Shown: positions 1 through 6,700 of the stretch, in pieces | Layout: the number at the start of each line of letters is the position of its first letter | Numbering within the stretch: the first letter of the stretch is position 1 | DNA from: UBA5359 sp028699365 [NCBI: bacterium] | GTDB lineage: Bacteria > UBP13 > UBA5359 | Direction: 5' to 3' | DNA length: 6,809 nt | Assembly (NCBI GenBank): GCA_028699365.1 | Contig: JAQVUQ010000152.1 | Coordinates: 1 to 6,809 of the forward strand | Translations under genes and position numbers: made by a program | The notes under the pieces: model-generated | The model's input: the letters and a program-made list of their open reading frames with translations, nothing else | What the model was told of the DNA's origin: nothing | Database searches by the model: none

Positions 1-458
1 CGATTCTGATGGTGAACGAAACGGATGATGATGCCGTTACTGCAGTGCGGTATCTTGTCCGGCTGGGTTACGATAATATAGAGGCACGTCTGGCAGGCGG
101 CATGCTCGCCTGGCACAAATCCGGTCGGGAGAGCCGGACTGCGGCCATGGTGAAGGTTCAGGATCTCTGCCGGCGCCTGGACGCTGATGAACGTGCCTGG
201 ATACTTGATGTTAGGAGCCTCGAGGAATTGGATGAGGACGGCCGCATACCGGGCGCACACCATATTCCCATTACGTGCATTACGGAGCGTATGGAAGAGG
301 TGCCTCGGGACAGGGACGTTTACGTCATCTGCAGCAACGGGTTATGTTCGATGATCGTCGTCAGTCTGCTGCAGGCCAAAGGATGGAACAACCTGATAGA
401 AGTCCTGGGCGGTGTAGCCGGCTGGCGCTCCAAAACTTACCCTCTGAAGCGGGAGTAG
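1..458 (+). CDS. Rhodanese-domain protein, 5'-truncated (probable C-terminus of an MBL-fold/rhodanese fusion)
   Basis: Only the 3' end is present; the frame is open to the left edge and is read from base 3. An internal ATG at base 9 is unlikely to be the true start, because the protein begins in the middle of a domain. Numbering from that ATG, residues 1-40 match the end of one rhodanese domain (AVRYLVRLGYDNI, then LAGGMLAW). Residues 48-146 form a second, full rhodanese domain with the LDVRS strand (66-70), the GRIPGAHHIP turn (78-87) and the active-site loop C108-S-N-G-L-C-S114. Rhodaneses carry sulfane sulfur on the loop cysteine. Two C-terminal rhodanese domains in series are typical of MBL-fold hydrolases related to persulfide dioxygenases, so the missing N-terminus is inferred to be a metallo-beta-lactamase domain. 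The loop has Cys where many family members have Arg (CxxGxRS). It could instead be a stand-alone tandem rhodanese. The stop is TAG at 456-458, and the next gene is convergent. Confidence 0.85.
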   Translation, partial: ILMVNETDDDAVTAVRYLVRLGYDNIEARLAGGMLAWHKSGRESRTAAMVKVQDLCRRLDADERAWILDVRSLEELDEDGRIPGAHHIPITCITERMEEVPRDRDVYVICSNGLCSMIVVSLLQAKGWNNLIEVLGGVAGWRSKTYPLKRE

Positions 459-478
459 GCATGGGCTGAGCGACCGGT

Positions 479-1663
479 TTATTTCATAGCAGGCATGAAC
501 AGCCCTATACCCTGATCCGGTTTATCCAGATGGGCGGAGAGTTCCTGACCGACTTCATTCAGGCGCGTCTTGTCCTGTTCCGAAAGAGGCAGATCTGTGG
601 CCGGGATACTGCCGGGATGTGCCGGGAGCACCCGATAGCCGGCTGATCCCGATGCAAACGATCTTTGAACCCATACGGGGAGATAACCGGCCCTGGTCAC
701 TCTGGTGCCGGCATCGTCCTTATCGATTTCAAGGTAGAGGATGATGCCGCTGTCACGGTAACGGTCACGCTGGTTGGAGATGAAATTGCCCAGAGAATAG
801 GCCACTATGCAGGTATACGGACGTCCTTCTCTCTCTACCTCAATCTTCTCGACAGGCTGGACGACATGCGGATGTGACCCTATGATGACATCCACACCAT
901 TACGACACAAATCATCTGCCAGCTTACGTTGCACTTCATCCGGTACGCGTTGATACTCCCTGCCGAAATGCAGGACGGCCAGGACTATATCCGCGCCCCG
1001 GGCGCGAAGATCTGCCGCTTCGGCAGTAACCCTGTCCGGTCTGAGGATGTTAAGCGCGAACTCACTCCCGCCCGGCAGGGGAATTCCGTTAGTTTCTGCC
1101 GTATAGTTGAGCACGCCCAGCTTGATGCCGTTGACATCGGCAATAAACGGTTTAGCCTGTTCAGCGGCGCCGCGGGCCGTGCCTACGTGTGCCAGGCCGG
1201 CTTTGTCGATACTATCCAGCGTGGCGGTGATACCCTTCACGCCCATATCCAGGCTATGGTTATTGGCGGTTGCCAGCAGATCGATGCCGGCTTCCCGCAA
1301 CGAAACCGCCAGCGATGCCGGAGAATTAAAGCGAGGATAGCCGCTGTAACCGCGCTCAGCCCCGGCCAGCCTGGTTTCCAGGTTGGCGATGGTGTAGTCG
1401 GCAGCCTTGAGATAGGGGGCGACGGGTGCGAATATGGGGGCGAAGCTGTAGGCCCCGTTCCCTCTGAAGGCGGATGTGACAATCGGTTTATGCATCAGAA
1501 GATCGCCGACGGCGGCCACGGTGATACGTTTGACTTGCGGTTCTGCAGGCGGGGCCGGGGCCGTTGACGGTGGATTGAAGCACTGTGTCTGGCCCAGCAG
1601 AGCCAGAGCTATAAACAAAGGAGCTGCAACGGTGCTCAGATAAGAGGTAAAATGTCGCTTCAT
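479..1663 (-). CDS. CapA family protein (PGA_cap metallophosphatase fold), exported
   Basis: The 394-residue product matches the PGA_cap/CapA family by its ordered motifs: AVGDLLMH (51-58), NLET (94-97), ATANNHSLDMG (131-141), LHFGREY (231-237), GSHPHVVQPVE (262-272) and YSLGNFISNQ (289-298). The GD, NNH, H and GSHPH residues are the expected metal and active-site positions of the calcineurin-like fold. Members include poly-gamma-glutamate capsule proteins, but most are of unproven function, and no capB/capC partners are visible here. The N-terminus (MKRHF, then a hydrophobic run to about residue 25) is a signal peptide. Cys28 follows it, but the preceding TQ is a poor lipobox, so lipoprotein status is doubtful. 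A Pro/Ala-rich linker (31-42) leads into the domain. The ATG at 1661-1663 is preceded on its strand by AAGGGAG (1670-1676) at a good distance. The gene is convergent with the rhodanese gene (20 bp between stops) and divergent from the LacI-type gene. Confidence 0.92.
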   Translation of the reverse strand: MKRHFTSYLSTVAAPLFIALALLGQTQCFNPPSTAPAPPAEPQVKRITVAAVGDLLMHKPIVTSAFRGNGAYSFAPIFAPVAPYLKAADYTIANLETRLAGAERGYSGYPRFNSPASLAVSLREAGIDLLATANNHSLDMGVKGITATLDSIDKAGLAHVGTARGAAEQAKPFIADVNGIKLGVLNYTAETNGIPLPGGSEFALNILRPDRVTAEAADLRARGADIVLAVLHFGREYQRVPDEVQRKLADDLCRNGVDVIIGSHPHVVQPVEKIEVEREGRPYTCIVAYSLGNFISNQRDRYRDSGIILYLEIDKDDAGTRVTRAGYLPVWVQRSFASGSAGYRVLPAHPGSIPATDLPLSEQDKTRLNEVGQELSAHLDKPDQGIGLFMPAMK

Positions 1664-1697
1664 GGTAGACTCCCTTCATGATGGGCTTGCATATCTA

Positions 1698-1706
1698 AGT
1701 ATAGCA
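1698..1706 (-). promoter_or_regulatory. Extended -10 promoter for the CapA-family gene
   Basis: Read on the minus strand, this is TGCTATACT: a TATACT hexamer (1698-1703) preceded by TG with one base between, i.e. an extended -10. No good -35 is visible about 17 bp upstream, which is common for extended -10 promoters. Transcription would begin near 1691, leaving a leader of about 28 nt that contains the AAGGGAG ribosome site. The assignment rests on consensus match and position only. Confidence 0.5.
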
Positions 1707-1790
1707 TTCCTGATAACGGCAGGCACGCAGCAAGCGGGCGCATATCCCTTTTAATAGAGTGACGAATAAATATTTCCGGCAAAGAGGATT

Positions 1791-1819
1791 TTCTCAGACC
1801 GATGACGAATTATTAAAAT
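1791..1819 (+). promoter_or_regulatory. Putative promoter of the LacI-family regulator
   Basis: TTCTCA (1791-1796, 4 of 6 to TTGACA) and TAAAAT (1814-1819, 5 of 6 to TATAAT) are separated by 17 bp, the ideal sigma-70 spacing. The predicted start falls at about 1826, exactly where the palindromic operator begins, so a bound repressor would block initiation. The mRNA leader would be about 46 nt. The call is predicted from consensus and is strengthened by the same layout at the second operator. Confidence 0.5.
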
Positions 1820-1825
1820 ACGGAA

Positions 1826-1841
1826 GCTAAAACGCTTTAGC
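1826..1841. promoter_or_regulatory. LacI-type operator 1 (autoregulatory site)
   Basis: GCTAAAACGCTTTAGC is a 16-bp palindrome with one mismatched pair (AC against GC around the centre) and a central CpG at 1833-1834. LacI/GalR-family operators are typically of this length and have a central CpG, into which the hinge-helix leucines insert. The site lies 6 bp after the predicted -10 and 30 bp before the regulator's GTG start. Bases 1825-1840 recur exactly at 3057-3072, which argues strongly for a specific binding site. That the adjacent gene product is the protein that binds here is inferred. Confidence 0.8.
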
Positions 1842-1871
1842 AACGCAAAACAGTCTGTGTGCAGGTGAAAC

Positions 1872-2933
1872 GTGAGTTTAACGGGAGTTGCCCAGAAGAG
1901 CGGTTATGCCGTATCCACTGTGTCTCTGGTATTATCCGGCAGGGGTGATGAACTGTCCATCAGTCGCAAGGCGCAGGAGCGTATCATCCGGGCGGCTGAG
2001 GAACTTGGATATCAGCCTAATCAACTGGCTCGGGCTCTGCAGAGCGGCAAGACAGGCATCATTGCCGTTATCGGGTCCACCGGAGGATTTACCATCAGGC
2101 AGATGCGGCAGTATCAGGTGGCTTCACTGTTGCGGGACCGTGGCTACCGGGTGATGCTTTATGACTTCTCCTGGGACGAAGTAGACCGTGTACGCCTGCT
2201 GCGAGAGGTTATGGCTATGCGTCCGGAAGGCGTAATTATTTCCGAGATACGCAACAACGCCCCTGACCTGTTGAAAGCCGTAACAAATATTCATGACAAG
2301 GGGACTCCGATCGTCAGCCTGGATATTATTGACATTGAAGGTTTCACGGATGAGGAATTTGCAGGCATAGATCAGGTGTACTTCGACAGATCGGCAATAA
2401 GTTACGGCTGCACCAGATATTTGCTGGAGCTTGGCCATAGAAGTATAAGGTATGTGATTGGCGGTAAAAGTCCGTCTAACTGGGTCAGCAAGTTGCGGCA
2501 GAGAGGCTACGAATCAGCTATGCGTGAGTCCGGGCTGCAGATAACCGGAGACGATTTCTTCTGGCTCGATTCGCTCCCTGTGGAAGCCAACAACTTCGAG
2601 AAGGGGCGCCTTGCGGTAATGGCGAATGCTTTTAGAGATGGCGAATACACTGCCGTTCTGGCGGTGAACGATGAAGTTGCCATAGGCATGCTGCGGGGTT
2701 GCGATGAAAAGGGTTTAAAGGTTCCCGATGATGTTTCCATTGTCGGGTCCGAGAATTTGCCGGTATCGGCCTACGCTTCCGTTCCACTGACCACTATGGC
2801 TTTTCCGGTAGACAGAGTAGCCGGAGAAGCGGTAGATATACTGATGAAAAGGCTTGCCGGCTGGGACGGAACTCCGGTCAATATAGCTGTAGAGCCGCGC
2901 CTGGTTATCAGGGATTCCTGCCGGAGGATTTAG
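1872..2933 (+). CDS. LacI/GalR-family transcriptional regulator
   Basis: The 353-residue protein has the full LacI-family layout. The helix-turn-helix is at about 3-24 (LTGVAQKSGYAVSTVSLVLS), followed by helix 3 with ERIIRAAEELGYQPN (36-50) and the hinge helix (LARALQSGKTGIIAVI, 52-67). The periplasmic-binding-protein-like sugar domain runs from about 62 to the end. It includes LGHRSIRYVIGG (187-198), AVNDEVAIGML (264-274), VPDDVSIVGSENLP (284-297) and PLTTMAFPVDRVAGEAVDIL (305-324). Leu57 is the expected minor-groove lever. The start is GTG, fixed by an in-frame TGA at 1866-1868, with AGGTG (1863-1867) as ribosome site. The conserved family position usually written VGFDD is GSEN here. Regulators of this family usually repress sugar-use genes until a sugar or sugar phosphate binds; the effector is unknown here. 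Paired operators before this gene and before the pseudopilin gene point to autoregulation plus local control. Confidence 0.95.
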   Translation: MSLTGVAQKSGYAVSTVSLVLSGRGDELSISRKAQERIIRAAEELGYQPNQLARALQSGKTGIIAVIGSTGGFTIRQMRQYQVASLLRDRGYRVMLYDFSWDEVDRVRLLREVMAMRPEGVIISEIRNNAPDLLKAVTNIHDKGTPIVSLDIIDIEGFTDEEFAGIDQVYFDRSAISYGCTRYLLELGHRSIRYVIGGKSPSNWVSKLRQRGYESAMRESGLQITGDDFFWLDSLPVEANNFEKGRLAVMANAFRDGEYTAVLAVNDEVAIGMLRGCDEKGLKVPDDVSIVGSENLPVSAYASVPLTTMAFPVDRVAGEAVDILMKRLAGWDGTPVNIAVEPRLVIRDSCRRI

Positions 2934-3017
2934 CATATCATCGTCAGTTAATGTCACAGCATTTGTAAGCAGCAATTATGCGGCAGATGGTATATCAAAC
3001 AACAGATGTGTTGGAAA

Positions 3018-3043
3018 GGGAGGAATTATCAATGCCTATGTAG
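3018..3043 (+). other. Shine-Dalgarno plus three-codon mini-ORF in the intergenic gap
   Basis: GGGAGG (3018-3023) lies 8 bp before ATG CCT ATG TAG (3032-3043), a ribosome site followed by a three-residue reading frame. It sits upstream of the predicted promoter, so it would only be transcribed by read-through from the regulator gene or from an earlier start. It may be a leader peptide, a relic of a lost gene start, or chance. Nothing else in the 2934-3098 gap looks coding. Confidence 0.25.
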
Positions 3044-3052
3044 AAATATACT
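3026..3052 (+). promoter_or_regulatory. Putative promoter of the pseudopilin gene
   Basis: TATACT (3047-3052, 5 of 6 to the -10 consensus) lies 5 bp before the second operator. The best upstream hexamer is TTATCA (3026-3031, 4 of 6 to TTGACA), but its 15-bp spacing is short, so the -35 is uncertain. The predicted start at about 3059 lies inside the operator, the same geometry as at the regulator gene. The leader would be about 40 nt and would contain the strong AGGAGGGG ribosome site. Confidence 0.5.
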
Positions 3053-3057
3053 ATAGA

Positions 3058-3073
3058 GCTAAAACGCTTTAGG
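3058..3073. promoter_or_regulatory. LacI-type operator 2 (controls pseudopilin and probably the downstream secreted-enzyme gene)
   Basis: GCTAAAACGCTTTAGG matches operator 1 at 15 of 16 positions, differing only in the last base. The shared stretch extends one base to the left, giving 16 identical bp (1825-1840 and 3057-3072). It has the same central CpG and lies 26 bp before the pseudopilin ATG. Binding here would cover the predicted transcription start. The exact recurrence in two short intergenic gaps flanking a LacI-family gene is the main evidence. Confidence 0.8.
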
Positions 3074-3098
3074 AATTATATATTCAGGAGGGGTTAAG

Positions 3099-3716
3099 AT
3101 GAAGAAGAGAGGTTTTACGCTTATCGAGCTGCTGGTCGTTATAGCAATTATCGCTATTCTCGCAGCTATCCTCTTCCCGGTCTTCGGTAAGGCCCGGGAG
3201 CAAGCCCGTAAGGCTACCTGCCAGAGCAACTTGAAACAGATAAGCCTGGCAATGCTCATGTACGCCCAGGATTACGATGAAACGCTGCCCTTTGCCTATT
3301 CTCCGTGGAGCTTCTCGTGGTACAGGACAATGGCGCCGCTGATAGGCGGAGGTACGACCAGCCAGTGGAACATGCCTATATACCAATGTCCGTCTGACGC
3401 TCTGTACCAGAAGACGGATGCCGGCGGCAATCCCGGCACCGCCTGTGTAAGCTATGCCATCAACAACTTCGGCGCCGTAAAAGGTCCCTCTCTGGTAATG
3501 CTGCCTAATACGGCCGATGTTTTCCTGGTGGGAGATATGGGGCATCAGGCCAATGGATCGATACAGCTCAGTGCTTTTGCCCCGTGGGGCGGCGGCTACG
3601 CCAACTTCGGATACAGGCACAGTGAAGGCCTTAATGTAGCCTTCTGCGACGGGCATGTCAAATGGATGAGAGGCCCTCTGCCTGCTACCGCCGCCATGTG
3701 GCCCGACCTGCCCTAG
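3099..3716 (+). CDS. Pseudopilin: prepilin-type N-terminal domain and C-terminal H-x9-DG motif
   Basis: The 205-residue protein begins [20 protein letters not shown], a class III (type IV pilin-like) signal. The prepilin peptidase would cut after Gly5, leaving Phe at +1 with Glu at +5. The hydrophobic helix (6-28) anchors the protein and drives pilin-type packing. The conserved continuation [16 protein letters not shown] (27-41) and [11 protein letters not shown] (54-64) follows. Near the C-terminus, H174 is followed by nine residues and then D184-G185 (FCDGHVKWM), the H-x9-DG signature of pseudopilins common in Armatimonadota and the PVC group. Four cysteines are visible (41, 97, 116, 183). 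AGGAGGGG (3086-3093) is a very strong ribosome site 5 bp before the ATG. It is the first gene after operator 2 and lies 68 bp before the secreted repeat enzyme, probably in one transcript. Which secretion or pilus machine uses it is unknown. Confidence 0.93.
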   Translation: MKKRGFTLIELLVVIAIIAILAAILFPVFGKAREQARKATCQSNLKQISLAMLMYAQDYDETLPFAYSPWSFSWYRTMAPLIGGGTTSQWNMPIYQCPSDALYQKTDAGGNPGTACVSYAINNFGAVKGPSLVMLPNTADVFLVGDMGHQANGSIQLSAFAPWGGGYANFGYRHSEGLNVAFCDGHVKWMRGPLPATAAMWPDLP

Positions 3717-3747
3717 AATTGCAAGGGATCTCGTAAAACGATATCGG

Positions 3748-3765
3748 CCGGAGCGTCCGTTCCGG
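3748..3765 (+). other. GC-rich hairpin between the pseudopilin and the secreted-enzyme gene
   Basis: CCGGAGC, a GTCC loop, and GTTCCGG form a 7-bp stem including one G-T pair, just 5 bp before the AAGGAG ribosome site. No run of T follows, so it is not a normal intrinsic terminator. It could stabilise or process the mRNA between the two genes and so allow different expression of pilin and enzyme, or it could be incidental. Confidence 0.4.
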
Positions 3766-3770
3766 AATGT

Positions 3771-3776
3771 AAGGAG
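3771..3776 (+). promoter_or_regulatory. Ribosome binding site that selects the start of the large secreted protein
   Basis: AAGGAG lies 8 bp before ATG 3785 and 5 bp before an in-frame GTG at 3782. The spacing and codon favour ATG 3785. A further ATG at 3780 is in another frame and meets TGA at once. Confidence 0.7.
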
Positions 3777-3784
3777 AAGATGTG

Positions 3785-6700
3785 ATGCGTTCTTTTAAAT
3801 CTTTGAGCCGTGTGCTGCTCTTTTTATGCCTGTCCACTCTGCCCGTGTCCTTATGCCGGGCAGACGGTGTGAAGCAGACATACAGGGCCATATGGGGCCA
3901 TGGGATACGTGAATGGGATATCAATACCTGGGATGCTCTGGCCGATGCCGGTCTGGATACGGTGCTGGTAACGACCAACGGCACGGCTCGAAAGCGCTTC
4001 TGGTATAACGATACCGCTACCGTAGCCGATGTGAAGGCGATGGCCGTCCGGGCTGCCGCCGCTGGTATGCGCATCGTACCGGGTATGGCTTTGGGCTATA
4101 ATCAGAACCAGGCCTATCCGGAGCCTTATCCCTGTACCGTTACCGCTAAAGGGACCCTGGAGAAGAACCTGCCCTGCCCGCTCAATGAGCGGTACTGGAA
4201 AGACTTTATAATCGGCGGGGCCTGCAAGGTAGCGGAACTGTCACTGGCGAATGCAAACATCTGCGGCGTGCACTTCGATACGGAAATGTATGGGGGCATT
4301 GAAACATCAGGCCCCATCAGCAACATATACTGTTTTTGTGACGATTGCTTTAACGGCTTTTTAAAATCGAGAAAACTTGACAGTCCGGTTATAGCTCCCG
4401 GTGCCAGGCAGGGCTGGCTGAAGGATAGAAATCTCCTCAACGATTACTACGCCGGGCTGGAAAAGAGGGCGGAAGCTCTGGCCTCCCGGTTGCGCCGGGA
4501 AATCGACCGGATAAACCCGCAAATCGTCGTCAGTTTCTATCTGCTTGAGGACAGTTGGTTTTACCGCGGTTTTGCCAAAGGACTTTATCGCAAAGGTATG
4601 CCGCTGCCGATTTTCGACTACGCCTGCTATTTCGGTTATATTCCGAGGCGCGCCGAAGAGGTGCGTAAAATACTGGCTGCCTCCAATCCGGAAATGGTCT
4701 GTATTCCCGGGTTTTATACCAGGGCTGTGCCTGCGGCCCGCATAGGAGCCAATTGCCGTCCGGCTCTCAAGAACGATGGGGGCTACTGGATATGGAATGA
4801 GATGACGCCTCTGCCGCTCTCGTATCTGGATGGGATCAGAGCTGCCAACAGAAGTGTGGACCTTGGCAGGAGTTGGTGGAGCTTCGATTTCGGTACCAAA
4901 GATTCCCCGGTTGCTCAGGGATATGTCGGAGTAAGCAAGGACACGAAGTACGATGCCGGTAAGGGATACGGGTGGAGAGTTGCTCCGCTGAGCGAAGTGT
5001 GGCGTGGCGGGGATGATTATCCCAGCGATCCTTTGCTGAGCGACAATCTGACGGCTACGGCTAATATCAAACCCGTATTCCGCGTCGACCTGCCGGCCAA
5101 GGGTAAGTACGAGGTGAAGCTATGGTTCGGCGATCCCTATGACCGGGAATGGCGCCCTTTGGGTATCGTCGAGATTAACGGCAAGAGAGTGATGAGCGGT
5201 GTTACGCCTACCGGCGGTAACGTCTTGCCTGTTCGCTGTATCATCGATGTTCAGGAGCCGTTTCTTGAGATCTGCTACTATACCGGGCATCCCAAAGGCA
5301 CTACGGCTGCAGCCGGTCTTGAAGTCAGAAAGATAACGGAAAAGCAGATCGCGCCGCCCCATCCGGCTGAGGGCATCGGGACGCCGGAGTGGATACGCAC
5401 GGAGAAAATCCGTATGCTGTACGGCGGGAGCTTATCATATTATACTTCGGAGCAATGGCGCAAGGGTGTCGTAAGTTCAGGCTGTAATGCCGCGGCCGTA
5501 AATTTCGACAGGTATGTAGCCAAACTGTTGAGCGGCAAGGTCAGGCTCTTCTATTCCAAATCATATGCTGCCGACGAAGCCTACCGACTGAATATGCGCA
5601 ATATGCGTAAAGTAGTATACTGGGACGGCAAGGCGGATACCAAGCCTTGCCCGCTGGAAGAGCAGGCCTGGAAGACACTCTTCCTGGATGATGCAAAGCA
5701 ACTGATCGCCAGGTGCAAAGAGTGGGACGTGCGCCTGGACGGCTATCTTCTGGATCTGGAAATGTACGGTTCTTCCCATGGCGACGTCTACGGCAACAGG
5801 TGTTGTTTCTGTGATCACTGCTTCAATGGATTCTTCAAGGAAAGAGGTGTTCAGGCGCCTGCAGTAGGGGCATCCGCAAGGTTCGGCTACCTGAAGCAGA
5901 ACGGAATGCTCACCGATTACTACCGCTACCTGGAAGATGGAGTGGCCGGCATTATAGACGGTGTGGAAAGAGAAATTCACCGCATCAAGCCGGACCTCGT
6001 TCTGGGTTACCTGCAGATGGCCGGTAACTGGTTCTTCCGGGGACTGAACCGTGGGCTGAATTCCAGGGAGATACCTTTTCTCATAATGTCGGAGAACGAA
6101 TACGACGGTTACTGGTTCTCCGGCAAGGACGTATCTATGCGTCTGGAGAGAGACGGTCTCAACGCTCTATATCTTCCCGGTATCTCCGGGGACACCAACC
6201 TGCCGCCCAATCTGACGGCCCACTGCTACAGTGCTGCTATGGATACGTCCGGGTACTGGATATTCGGCATGGATAACACGGATGCCGGCTGGAAAGCCTT
6301 AGTTACCTGCAATTCAGCCATAGACGACAGCCTGAAAACCGGAAAGATTTCCGGGAAGATCAAGGCCGATCCCGATATGCAACTCAGGCCCGTAAACTGG
6401 CGGGCTGCCAGGGAGAATGAAGAGCTTAAGAAAAACCCCGATGCCCATATAACTAAGCTGGTGCCCTTGCCGGCTGCGGATAAGGCTGCTTATCGCTTTG
6501 ACTTCGGAACCCCTGATTCCCCTGTAATGAAGGGATATACCCAGATCATTACAACCACTCTCTATAACGAGAAAACAGGCTACGGCTGGGAAGAGCTGCC
6601 GTTCCACAGCCTGGATCGCGATCAGGCGCAACCTCTGGACGATCTGACCAGGGACGGCATCGTTACCCAGGGGAGGCGTACCTTCAAGGTGAAGCTGGAT

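Noticed and set aside
459-478. Possible bidirectional terminator between the convergent rhodanese and CapA genes
   Set aside because: The 20-bp gap and flanking bases show no stem of useful length and no T-tract.
929-1567. A 212-codon plus-strand open frame antisense to the CapA-family gene
   Set aside because: It lies wholly inside a gene with clear family motifs, has no ribosome site, and its translation shows no recognisable domain; it is a codon-bias shadow.
1578-1588. Lipobox at Cys28 of the CapA-family protein
   Set aside because: The residues before the Cys (GQTQ) do not fit the usual L-[AS]-[GA]-C pattern, so a lipoprotein call is not supported.
1761-1810. Direct repeat GACGAAT at 1761-1767 and 1804-1810 upstream of the regulator gene
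   Set aside because: Seven bases in AT-rich DNA can recur by chance, and no matching copy is seen at the second promoter.
3000-3013. Stem CAACA-GATG-TGTTG as a terminator for the LacI-family gene
   Set aside because: Only 5 bp, AT-rich, and with no following T run; too weak to call a terminator.
3084-3656. A 190-codon minus-strand open frame antisense to the pseudopilin gene
   Set aside because: The opposite strand encodes a textbook pseudopilin with a strong ribosome site; the antisense translation has no family features.
5561-5980. A 139-codon minus-strand open frame inside the large secreted-protein gene
   Set aside because: The plus-strand frame is continuous across it and carries the duplicated motifs; the antisense product is not recognisable.
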